A DNA stretch of 11,132 nucleotides from Gammaproteobacteria bacterium. Its GTDB lineage: Bacteria > Pseudomonadota > Gammaproteobacteria > Chromatiales > Chromatiaceae. The DNA is taken from positions 1 through 11,132 of the forward strand of contig JABDQZ010000317.1 in assembly GCA_013041975.1 (NCBI GenBank), read 5' to 3'. Within the stretch, counting starts at the first letter, position 1. Each line of letters starts with the position of its first letter. A model generated the notes under the pieces. The model saw only the letters and a list, made by a program, of their open reading frames with translations, did not search any database and had not been told where the DNA came from. The position numbers and the translations under genes are program-made. This document shows positions 4,967-11,132 of the stretch, in pieces.

Positions 4967-6247
4967 ATGTCCACGCAAATATCGATTAAAGATCTGAAAC
5001 AGTTCAATCATTTTGCTCAAGGCAATGAAATCCGGCTGCAATCGATTATTGATCATGTGCAGGTTTCCAACGTCCCCAAAGGCGCCAAAATCATTGAACT
5101 TGGTGATACCTCAGAATTTGGATACTTTCTTTTATCAGGCTCTCTGATTCTTAAAGCCGCTGATGGTGGCGTCAAAGTGATTGAAGCAGGTACCGAGTCG
5201 GCGAGAAACCAGGTTGCCCAGCTGGTGCCCAGAAGATACCAGGTTATTTCCAGCACACCTGTCACTTACCTGAAAGTGCCAAATCCGCTGTTGAATGCCT
5301 TTCATGGAGCGGGCTCAGAAGAAATGGAAAGCAGTATCATTCTCGAAGAAGATGGTGTTGGCGGTTCGGATGAAGAAACACAAACGGCTTCTGAGTTCGC
5401 TTTTGAAAATGAAATCAGCTACCAGCTTTATCAGGAACTTCAAAACGATACGCTGGTATTACCCTCTTTACCGGATATTGCAATCCGTGTTGGTGAAGCG
5501 CTTAAAGATGAAACTAAAAACGTTCACCATATCGCCGAGATCGCGCAGACAGACCCTGCCATCACTGCAAAACTGGTGAAGGCCGCCAACAGTGCCATGT
5601 ATGGAGGCAGCGGCAAGGTCGACAGTTGTTCCGGGGCTGTTATTCGTCTTGGCACCCAGGTTACACATCAGCTGGTAATGACCTTCGCAATGAAAGAGTT
5701 ATTTCAGACTTCCTCAAAACTGCTTAACCGCCGGATGAAAAGGCTTTGGGAGCATAGTGCACGTGTTGCTGCTGTTTCACATGTGCTTGCCAAGAAACTC
5801 GGTAAATTCGACCCTGAACACGCCTTGCTCGCAGGGCTGGTTCACGATATTGGTGTTCTGGCCATTATTAATTATGCGACCCAGTTTCCGGAAGCCCAGG
5901 AAAACAGGCAGATACTGGACTCAACGATCAAATCATTACGTGGTCAGGTGGGTAGCATGATTCTGACAAAATGGGGTTTTCCTGAAGACTTGCCGGCTGT
6001 TGCCGCCGATGCAGAAAACTGGACGCGCTCACCGGCATCCAAACGTGCTGATTACACTGATATTGTTATCATTGCCCAGTTGCACAGTTTCATCGGCACT
6101 GATGACATGGCAACAGCGCCTGCAATTGATGCCGTACCTTCCTTCAAACGCCTGGGGCTGTCACAACTGACGCCTAAAATGAGTCTCAAGCTGCTGGACG
6201 AGGCCAAAGAAGAAATAGCTGAAGCCAGGGCACTGCTAACCGCCTGA
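4967..6247 (+). CDS. HDOD-domain signalling protein with cyclic-nucleotide-binding-like N-terminal domain
   Basis: A 426-residue, soluble, probably regulatory protein. The N-terminal part (about residues 10-115) has a cNMP-binding-like beta-roll: VPKGAKIIELGDTSEFGYFLLSGSLILKAADGG. It lacks an evident GE...R phosphate-binding cassette, so nucleotide binding is doubtful. A Glu/Ser-rich linker (about 117-148) leads to the HDOD domain (about 160-375), with LPSLPDIAIRVGEAL (165-179), IAEIAQTDPAITAKLVKAANSA (189-210) and IRLGTQVTHQLVM (226-238). WEHSARVA (His263) and GLVHDIG (His293-Asp294) are retained. The final metal-binding Asp of true HD hydrolases appears replaced near IAQLHSF, so it is probably not catalytic. 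HDOD proteins act in signalling, often linked to c-di-GMP or stress circuits. ATG 4967 was chosen over TTG 4961. It is convergent with the next gene, 20 bases away, with no clear terminator. Confidence 0.88.
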   Translation: MSTQISIKDLKQFNHFAQGNEIRLQSIIDHVQVSNVPKGAKIIELGDTSEFGYFLLSGSLILKAADGGVKVIEAGTESARNQVAQLVPRRYQVISSTPVTYLKVPNPLLNAFHGAGSEEMESSIILEEDGVGGSDEETQTASEFAFENEISYQLYQELQNDTLVLPSLPDIAIRVGEALKDETKNVHHIAEIAQTDPAITAKLVKAANSAMYGGSGKVDSCSGAVIRLGTQVTHQLVMTFAMKELFQTSSKLLNRRMKRLWEHSARVAAVSHVLAKKLGKFDPEHALLAGLVHDIGVLAIINYATQFPEAQENRQILDSTIKSLRGQVGSMILTKWGFPEDLPAVAADAENWTRSPASKRADYTDIVIIAQLHSFIGTDDMATAPAIDAVPSFKRLGLSQLTPKMSLKLLDEAKEEIAEARALLTA

Positions 6248-6267
6248 CTTTTTCTATTTTTCACGCT

Positions 6268-6663
6268 TTATTCCGGGCGGATATGCTCGATATATTTAGG
6301 TACCGCCAACATTTCCAGCTTTACCGCGCCAGCTGAAATTTTCAGATGCTTATCAGTGTCTTCAAAATACAGGTCGCAATGGGCCTTTCCCCTGCTTTCC
6401 AGCGGTACCGGAATCATATCCCTGTAGGTGTAGACATTTTCTCCCACATCACCACCAGCACAGACAAGCGGCGTGTCTAACAATTCTGATGCATCAACAG
6501 CTTCAAAAACCAGCTGACCTGCCTGCCACCATTTGGTCTTTTCAACCGAGCCGGTCATGGTTTTAATGATGATGGCGCGTGAGAAACTGATACTGATTGT
6601 CGAGCCTTCAACTTCAATATTGTCAATTTCACTACCTTTTAACTGAATACTGCTGCTATCCAA
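6268..6663 (-). CDS. Uncharacterised 131-residue protein coupled to ntrC
   Basis: I do not recognise a family. The product is 131 residues long and probably mostly beta-strand. It begins MDSSSIQLKGSEIDNIEVEGSTISISFSRAIIIKT, continues with KTKWWQAGQLVFEAVDASELL (about 43-63), a Gly-rich GGDVGENVYTYRDMIPVPLE (70-89) and GKAHCDLYFED (92-102), and ends VPKYIEHIRPE. There is no signal peptide or membrane segment. The start is a TTG (6663-6661) that overlaps the last 8 bases of ntrC. GGAG lies six bases before it, which supports this start and suggests translational coupling. It is therefore probably the last gene of the ntrB-ntrC transcript, but a role in nitrogen control is only inferred from position. 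Confidence 0.78.
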   Translation of the reverse strand: MDSSSIQLKGSEIDNIEVEGSTISISFSRAIIIKTMTGSVEKTKWWQAGQLVFEAVDASELLDTPLVCAGGDVGENVYTYRDMIPVPLESRGKAHCDLYFEDTDKHLKISAGAVKLEMLAVPKYIEHIRPE

Positions 6664-8095
6664 CTTCTTCTCCGTTTTCTTTCGATGCTGATGCAGAAAA
6701 GTTCAACTCCTTCATTTTACGCGTCAGGGTATTTCTGCCCCAGCCGAGCAAAAGAGCGGCTTCCTGTTTCTTTCCGGCAGTATATTCCAGAGCTTCATTG
6801 ATCAACACCCTTTCAAATTCAGGTAATGCTCCTGAAAGTATGTCTTTTTTATTGCTCCTTAATGCATTATGCACCCAGTGGCCTAGCTCTGATTGCCACT
6901 TACTGTCAGAAACAGCTATCTGGTTACTGGTTTCACGGCGAATCTCTTCGGGTAAATCCTGCACGTGAATATCCTGTCCGGCAGCCATTACCGTTATCCA
7001 GCGTGATGCATTTTCCAGTTGTCTGACATTTCCCGGCCAGGAAAAAGCGGTTAATGCCTCTATGGCATCCGGCTTTAAACGTTTTGAAACCATACCCATT
7101 TCTTCCGCAGACTGCTGCAGAAAATACTCCATCAATAATGGAATATCTTCAGCCCTTTCTCTTAATGCCGGTATCTGAATACGGATAACATTCAGACGGT
7201 GGAAAAGATCTTCACGAAATTTACCTTCATGCACCAGTTTCTCCAGGTCCTGGTGAGTAGCCGCAATAATCCGGACATCCACGCTGACGGGTTCATGACT
7301 TCCTACCGGATAAAACTGGCCATCTGCCAACACACGTAATAAACGCGTCTGTAATTCAGCGGGCATATCTCCAATTTCATCCAAAAACAGCGTACCGCGA
7401 TGTGCCTGTTCAAAACGCCCTTTACGCCTGGATTGTGCGCCGGTAAATGCACCTTTTTCATGGCCGAACAATTCAGATTCCAGCAGGTCTCTGGGAATCG
7501 CCGCCATATTCAGCGCAATAAAGGCCTCGTCTTTTCTCAGGCTGTGATTATGTAACGCCTTGGCTACCAGTTCTTTGCCTGTACCTGACTCGCCATTGAT
7601 TAACACCGTTACATTTGAGCGCGCCATGCGCCCTATTGCACGGTAGACTTCCTGCATTGCAGGTGCTTCACCAATGATTTCTGTTTCAATTTTTGCCGAG
7701 CTATCTGCAGGCTGCTGTGTTTCCTTGCTCACCCTGCAAGCTCTTTTTACCTGGTCTACCGCATCCTTGATATCAAACGGCTTGGGAAGATATTCAAATG
7801 CTCCCCGGTGATAAGCTGACACCGCACTATCCAGGTCTGAATGCGCTGTCATAATGATCACCGGAAGTTCGCTGTATTTTTCTTTAATCAGCTTGAGGAG
7901 TTCAAATCCGTCAATACCCGGCATTCTGACATCAGAGAGAATGGCATCTGGCTGATGAGCACCCAGCTTGTTAAGCAGCTGATCGCCATTTTCAAAAGTC
8001 ACTACTTCCATATCGGCTTTTTTGAGTGCTTTTTCCAGTACCCAGCGGATCGATTTGTCATCATCAATGACCCATACTTCATTGGTTTCAGTCAC
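6656..8095 (-). CDS. ntrC: Nitrogen regulation response regulator NtrC (sigma54 activator)
   Basis: NtrC is the DNA-binding response regulator that, when phosphorylated by NtrB, activates sigma54 promoters such as that of glnA under nitrogen limitation. From the chosen start it has 479 residues (E. coli 469). The receiver domain (about 5-120) has acidic residues Asp11-13, phospho-acceptor Asp55 in ILSDVRMPG, and Lys105. The AAA+ domain (about 140-370) has Walker A GESGTGKE (168-175), the sigma54 contact loop GAFTGA (215-220) and Walker B TLFLDEIGD (235-243). A Fis-type helix-turn-helix lies at about 440-463 (KKQEAALLLGWGRNTLTRKM). GTG 8095 is favoured because GGAG is 7 bases upstream; ATG 8101 is possible but only one base from that site. 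It overlaps the ntrB end by 8 bases. Confidence 0.96.
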   Translation of the reverse strand: MTETNEVWVIDDDKSIRWVLEKALKKADMEVVTFENGDQLLNKLGAHQPDAILSDVRMPGIDGFELLKLIKEKYSELPVIIMTAHSDLDSAVSAYHRGAFEYLPKPFDIKDAVDQVKRACRVSKETQQPADSSAKIETEIIGEAPAMQEVYRAIGRMARSNVTVLINGESGTGKELVAKALHNHSLRKDEAFIALNMAAIPRDLLESELFGHEKGAFTGAQSRRKGRFEQAHRGTLFLDEIGDMPAELQTRLLRVLADGQFYPVGSHEPVSVDVRIIAATHQDLEKLVHEGKFREDLFHRLNVIRIQIPALRERAEDIPLLMEYFLQQSAEEMGMVSKRLKPDAIEALTAFSWPGNVRQLENASRWITVMAAGQDIHVQDLPEEIRRETSNQIAVSDSKWQSELGHWVHNALRSNKKDILSGALPEFERVLINEALEYTAGKKQEAALLLGWGRNTLTRKMKELNFSASASKENGEEVG

Positions 8096-9176
8096 TTTCA
8101 TTCTCCAGTGGTATCCAGATAGTGAACACCGTATTTCCCGGCTGACTCTGACATTCAATCAGGCCGCCATGCTTGTTAATCAGGGTTTGGGAAATCGACA
8201 GACCTACGCCGACTCCGCCTTCTGTACCGGAAACCAGAGGAAAGAAGATTTTTTCCTTCATTTCCTCCGGTATGCCGGGCCCGTTATCCACAATCTGTAT
8301 CTTTGCCACATGGCGGTGACGTTTCGAGTTGATCGTCATCTGCCTGACAATACGTGTTTTTATGGTGATTTTTGGCTGCTTTACATCAGCAAGAGCCTTT
8401 ACCGCATTTTTTACGATATTGAGAATGGCCTGAATCAGCTGATCATTATCTGCAAACAGGTCCGGTATGCTCGGATCATAGTCCCGCCATATGGATATAT
8501 GGGTATTTTCTGCCAGTACCAGCGAACGCACACGTTCAATCACATCATGGATATTCAACAGCTGTTTTCTTGTCAGTTTGTTAGGGCCAAGCATGCTGTC
8601 AACCAGAACCTGCAAACGATCCGCTTCGCCAATAATAATCTGGGTGTATTCACGCAATTCTTCTGAATGCAATTCGGCCTCCAGCAACTGGGCCGCTCCA
8701 CGAATTCCCCCCAGCGGGTTTTTCACTTCATGCGCAAGCCCCCTGACCAGTGAGCGGGTAACATTCTGCTGCGTCATCAGCTGTTCTTCCCTGCTGATTC
8801 TGATATGCCTGTCCAGTATTTGTATTTCGACAATCAGCCCCTTATCATCATTTGTGTCCCCGTAGAAAGGAATTACCGAACAATCTACTACCACTTTGCT
8901 ATGATCCGGCAAAGGCAGAATAACTTCTCTCTCGGTCAAAGGCTGATTCATATCCAGCGCTTTTTTCAGATTTAACCCTACAATGACATCGGGACATTGC
9001 ATCAGGTCACAGGCTTTTTGCCCAACCATATTTTTTTCGCTGGATGAAAACAGCATCTCGCCAGCCGGATTGATGTAGACCAGTCTAAAATCCTGATCGA
9101 AACACATGATAACCGTGTCCAGGTTATCGATAATTCGTTGTAACAGGTGGTCATTGTTTGTTATTGCATTCTTCAT
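8088..9176 (-). CDS. ntrB: Nitrogen regulation sensor histidine kinase/phosphatase NtrB
   Basis: A 362-residue cytoplasmic kinase that phosphorylates or dephosphorylates NtrC and is governed by PII proteins (family knowledge). A PAS domain (about residues 10-120, FRLVYINPAGEMLF) is followed by the H-box RGLAHEVKNPLGGIRGAAQLLE with phosphorylated His149. The ATPase domain has the N-box ILNIVKNAVKAL (Asn257), DNGPGIP (Asp298) and GTEGGVGVGLS (318-328). There are no membrane segments, as expected for NtrB. The ATG at 9176-9174 has no good ribosome site, and the candidate sigma54 promoter would place the transcript start only about two bases upstream. Homology supports this N-terminus, since the PAS domain starts at the same distance as in E. 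coli NtrB. The 3' end overlaps ntrC. Confidence 0.96.
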   Translation of the reverse strand: MKNAITNNDHLLQRIIDNLDTVIMCFDQDFRLVYINPAGEMLFSSSEKNMVGQKACDLMQCPDVIVGLNLKKALDMNQPLTEREVILPLPDHSKVVVDCSVIPFYGDTNDDKGLIVEIQILDRHIRISREEQLMTQQNVTRSLVRGLAHEVKNPLGGIRGAAQLLEAELHSEELREYTQIIIGEADRLQVLVDSMLGPNKLTRKQLLNIHDVIERVRSLVLAENTHISIWRDYDPSIPDLFADNDQLIQAILNIVKNAVKALADVKQPKITIKTRIVRQMTINSKRHRHVAKIQIVDNGPGIPEEMKEKIFFPLVSGTEGGVGVGLSISQTLINKHGGLIECQSQPGNTVFTIWIPLENESD

Positions 9177-9187
9177 CAGTGTTCATT

Positions 9188-9205
9188 TAGCAATTAACGA
9201 ACCAA
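9188..9205 (-). promoter_or_regulatory. Candidate sigma54 (-24/-12) promoter for ntrB
   Basis: Read leftward, TTGG (9205-9202), TTCG and four free bases lead to TTGCTA (9193-9188). The invariant GG and GC are exactly 10 bases apart. Against the consensus YTGGCACG-N4-TTGCW the only mismatches are TT in place of CA. The -12 C at 9190 predicts a start near 9178, two bases before the ntrB ATG, which would make the message almost leaderless. The NtrC site about 127 bases upstream is at a normal enhancer distance. Confidence 0.55.
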
Positions 9206-9281
9206 CTTCTAAAAGCTGAAATAAATGAGCTAATCCGTTGAAAAAACGCGATTATTATATTTCCTAAAATTCTGTAAATAT

Positions 9282-9327
9282 AAAAACGCAGCGCATGATG
9301 CACCATTATAGTGCATCATGCGCTGCG
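9282..9327 (-). terminator. Terminator of the DUF4124 gene (17-bp stem)
   Basis: Perfect 17-base arms (9287-9303 and 9311-9327; outer part CGCAGCGCATGATGCAC) enclose a 7-base loop, CATTATA. Read leftward, the hairpin is followed by five T residues (9286-9282). It ends the DUF4124 message 33 bases after that gene's stop codon. The stem is unusually long and perfect because its inner part also forms an NtrC recognition site. Confidence 0.85.
9299..9315. promoter_or_regulatory. NtrC binding site (enhancer) upstream of ntrB
   Basis: TGCACCATTATAGTGCA matches the known NtrC consensus TGCACC-N5-GGTGCA at 11 of 12 defined positions. Its centre is about 130 bases upstream of the ntrB start. With the sigma54-like promoter next to ntrB, this indicates that NtrC regulates its own operon. 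Only one strong copy is visible, whereas strong NtrC enhancers often have two. The palindrome is also the top of the DUF4124 terminator stem. Confidence 0.8.
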
Positions 9328-9360
9328 AGTTTTAAAATCTGGTGGGAAAGTATCCAGGTT

Positions 9361-9888
9361 TTACTGAGCTGGAGGTGCCAGGTTTGGTGCAATTTTCCTT
9401 AAATCAGCTGGATCACGAAACTGGAAAGTGACTTTATCTGTCTTTGATAGGGTTTGTCCGGCTTCATCCACGATTTCCGCCTGCAAATTATGGGAGCCTT
9501 TGTTTAATTGCTGGAGCGTTAACTCGTTAGACTTGATTTTTCCAGTCACTGCCAGGCCATCAAGATAAACCTGTAGAAAATGCTCATCGGTTAAAGCTGG
9601 ATCGATCTGTACAACAACATCCATTGTCGATTCAGCATTCCATACCCTTTCGCCCTGGGTTGGTGAGGTAATAGCGAAAGCACTATACGGAGCTTGAGCT
9701 TCCTCTGCTTCTGGTTTGTTTTTTTTGGCAATCCTTGCCAGGTAGCCAGACAGCTCCTGTTGTTGCCCTGTCTCAGCGGGCCGCTTGTCGGTATAGTGCA
9801 CTACACCATCCTGATCAATCCATTTATAGAGTTCGGCTGAAACATTTGCTGCTAAAAGCAGACTTGTCATTAACAATAGTATTTTCAT
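9361..9888 (-). CDS. Secreted DUF4124-domain protein
   Basis: A 175-residue exported protein of unknown function. Residues 1-18 (MKILLLMTSLLLAANVSA) are a Sec signal peptide with a likely cleavage after VSA. The mature protein starts with the DUF4124 motif ELYKWIDQDGVVHYTDKRP (19-37), a short beta-hairpin found in many proteobacterial envelope proteins. After a charged linker (about 50-65) comes a domain of probable Ig-like beta structure, ITSPTQGERVWNAESTMDVVVQIDPAL then VYLDGLAVTGK and GSHNLQAEIVDEAGQTL (73-145). It lies between glnA and ntrB, as in many gammaproteobacteria, but has terminators on both sides. It is therefore probably transcribed separately. A role in the periplasm is inferred; no link to nitrogen metabolism is shown. 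Confidence 0.88.
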   Translation of the reverse strand: MKILLLMTSLLLAANVSAELYKWIDQDGVVHYTDKRPAETGQQQELSGYLARIAKKNKPEAEEAQAPYSAFAITSPTQGERVWNAESTMDVVVQIDPALTDEHFLQVYLDGLAVTGKIKSNELTLQQLNKGSHNLQAEIVDEAGQTLSKTDKVTFQFRDPADLRKIAPNLAPPAQ

Positions 9889-9921
9889 GCCTAAGAGAAT
9901 AGACCAGATATCTGATTTTTC

Positions 9922-9952
9922 AAAAAAAACGCCCCGATTAGCGGGGCGTTTT
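9922..9952 (-). terminator. Rho-independent terminator of glnA
   Basis: AAAACGCCCCG (9926-9936) and CGGGGCGTTTT (9942-9952) form a perfect 11-base stem with a five-base loop. Read leftward it is followed by a run of eight T residues (9929-9922). It lies about 25 bases after the glnA stop codon and should be very efficient, separating glnA from the DUF4124 gene. Confidence 0.95.
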
Positions 9953-9975
9953 ATTCACTGGGTCACAGAAGTAAA

Positions 9976-11132
9976 TTACAGGCTGTAATACATATCAAAC
10001 TCAACCGGGTGAGTCGTCATGCGCAGACGGGTAACCTCTTCCATCTTCAGTTCAATGTAACCATCAATCAGGTCATTAGTGAATACGCCACCGGCTGTCA
10101 GGAACTCGCGGTCTGTATCCAGAACTTCCAGCGCCTGATCCAGACTATGACAAACGGTAGGAATAGCCTTGGCCTCTTCCGCAGGCAAATCATACAGGTC
10201 TTTATCCATGGCATCGCCTGGATGAATCTTGTTCTGAATGCCATCCAGTCCGGCCATCATCATGGCAGAGAATGCCAGGTATGGGTTCGCCGTTGGGTCA
10301 GGGAAACGCACTTCGATACGGCGCCCCTTAGGACTTGAAACCCAGGGTATACGAATTGAAGCCGAACGGTTACGGGCAGAGTAAGCCAGCATAACAGGTG
10401 CTTCAAAACCAGGAACCAGTCGTTTGTACGAATTGGTGGAAGCATTGGTGAAGGCATTCAATGCACGTGCGTGCTTAATAATACCGCCAATATAATAGAG
10501 AGCTGATTCAGAAAGACCACCATACTGGTCACCGGCGAACAGGTTTTCACCGTCTTTAGCCAGTGACATATGAACATGCATACCTGAGCCATTGTCACCA
10601 ACAACCGGTTTTGGCATGAAAGTCACTGTTTTACCATATGCATGGCCCACATTGAAAAGCACGTATTTCATGATCTGGTTCCAGTCAGCGCGCTCAACCA
10701 GGGTACTGAACTGCGTACCAATTTCGCACTGACCGGCTGTCGCGACTTCGTGGTGATGCACTTCGACGGGCACGCCCATTTCTTCCAGTGTCATGCACAT
10801 GGCTGCACGTAAATCATGCAGAGAATCAACAGGAGGAACCGGAAAGTAACCACCTTTTACCGTTGGACGGTGACCGATATTACCGTCTTCGTAAACACGT
10901 TCGGAATTCCATGATGACTCTTCTGAGTCGATCTTGTAGAAAGAGCCGTGCATTTCACTGCCCCAACGGACATCATCCAATACAAAAAACTCGGGTTCAG
11001 GACCAAAGTATGCCGTATCGGCAATACCGGTTGATTTGAGGTAGGCTTCAGCTCGCTTGGCAACGGAGCGTGGATCACGTTCGTAGCCTTCCATGGTGGC
11101 TGGTTCGAGAATGTCGCAGCGCAGAATCAACT
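9976..11132 (-). CDS. glnA: Glutamine synthetase type I, C-terminal part (cut by window edge)
   Basis: Condenses glutamate and ammonia to glutamine with ATP; a cytoplasmic dodecamer and the centre of nitrogen assimilation. About 385 residues are visible; roughly 85 N-terminal residues lie beyond base 11132. Visible motifs include YFGPEPEFFV and KGGYFPVPPVD. VHHHEVATAGQCE and FMPKPVVGDNGSGMHVHMSL are ATP/metal-site signatures, followed by NSYKRLVPGFEAPVMLAYSARNRSASIRIP and RRIEVRFPDPTANPYLAFSA. AMDKDLYDLP contains the tyrosine (codon 10194-10192) that corresponds to the adenylylation site of E. coli GlnA (Tyr397), so GlnE-type control is likely. It ends YYSL. Its promoter is outside the window. 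A strong terminator follows, then the DUF4124 gene and ntrBC. Confidence 0.97.
   Translation of the reverse strand, partial: LILRCDILEPATMEGYERDPRSVAKRAEAYLKSTGIADTAYFGPEPEFFVLDDVRWGSEMHGSFYKIDSEESSWNSERVYEDGNIGHRPTVKGGYFPVPPVDSLHDLRAAMCMTLEEMGVPVEVHHHEVATAGQCEIGTQFSTLVERADWNQIMKYVLFNVGHAYGKTVTFMPKPVVGDNGSGMHVHMSLAKDGENLFAGDQYGGLSESALYYIGGIIKHARALNAFTNASTNSYKRLVPGFEAPVMLAYSARNRSASIRIPWVSSPKGRRIEVRFPDPTANPYLAFSAMMMAGLDGIQNKIHPGDAMDKDLYDLPAEEAKAIPTVCHSLDQALEVLDTDREFLTAGGVFTNDLIDGYIELKMEEVTRLRMTTHPVEFDMYYSL

Noticed and set aside
8022..8666. A 214-codon open frame on the + strand, antisense to ntrB and ntrC
   Set aside because: It covers two firmly identified genes on the other strand, the translation resembles no protein and is rich in Tyr/His/Cys as shadow frames are, and there is no ribosome site or promoter.
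9376..9391. Second NtrC-like site TGCCAGGTTTGGTGCA inside the DUF4124 coding sequence
   Set aside because: One half is poor and the spacing is one base short of the NtrC consensus, so it is too weak to list.
9896..9923. Possible sigma70 promoter for the DUF4124 gene on the minus strand (TTGAAA, 16 bases, TATTCT)
   Set aside because: The -10 box is poor, it overlaps the glnA terminator T-run, and the predicted start would fall about one base before the ATG, removing any ribosome site.
1..11132. CRISPR arrays, insertion sequences, tRNA or rRNA genes, phage or defence genes
   Set aside because: None seen: no regularly spaced direct repeats, no transposase-like translation and no tRNA-like cloverleaf; the region is mostly core chromosome.

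Overview
The window looks like chromosomal DNA of a gammaproteobacterium of moderate GC content. The protein sequences and the gene order both point there: gpmI, a YibN-type rhodanese, secB, gpsA and trmL follow the Escherichia coli order gpmM-yibN-grxC-secB-gpsA-cysE-trmL, and glnA, a DUF4124 gene, ntrB and ntrC form the usual nitrogen-control block. I cannot name the genus. A class 1B-like dihydroorotate dehydrogenase and a sulfide-sensor-like ArsR regulator would suit a marine sulfur-oxidising or methylotrophic lineage, but that is a guess.

Left part (1-3450). The 5' part of gpmI runs leftward out of the window. Divergent from it is a tight forward run, arsR-type regulator, rhodanese, secB and gpsA, with gaps of 6, 12 and 16 bases, so probably one operon. 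It ends at a two-part hairpin shared with the convergent trmL. Relative to E. coli the regulator is an insertion, and grxC and cysE are absent.

Middle part (3480-6663). A PyrD-like gene is followed by a striking cluster of four perfect inverted repeats built on GATA/TATC cores. Next come a 74-residue protein of unknown function with a strong terminator, and an HDOD protein with a cyclic-nucleotide-binding-like N-terminal domain behind its own sigma70-type promoter. An uncharacterised leftward gene converges on the HDOD gene.

Right part (6656-11132), all leftward: glnA (5' end cut by the window edge), its terminator, a secreted DUF4124 protein, a very strong hairpin, ntrB, ntrC and the uncharacterised gene. 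ntrB overlaps ntrC, and ntrC overlaps the uncharacterised gene by 8 bases. The hairpin before ntrB serves two ends: it is a terminator for the DUF4124 gene, and its loop region is a near-consensus NtrC binding site. A -24/-12 sigma54-like promoter lies just before ntrB. This suggests NtrC-autoregulated expression of ntrBC and of the coupled unknown gene.

The most interesting items are the ArsR protein with SqrR/BigR-like cysteine spacing next to a rhodanese, the four-palindrome array, the combined terminator and NtrC operator, and the unknown gene coupled to ntrC.
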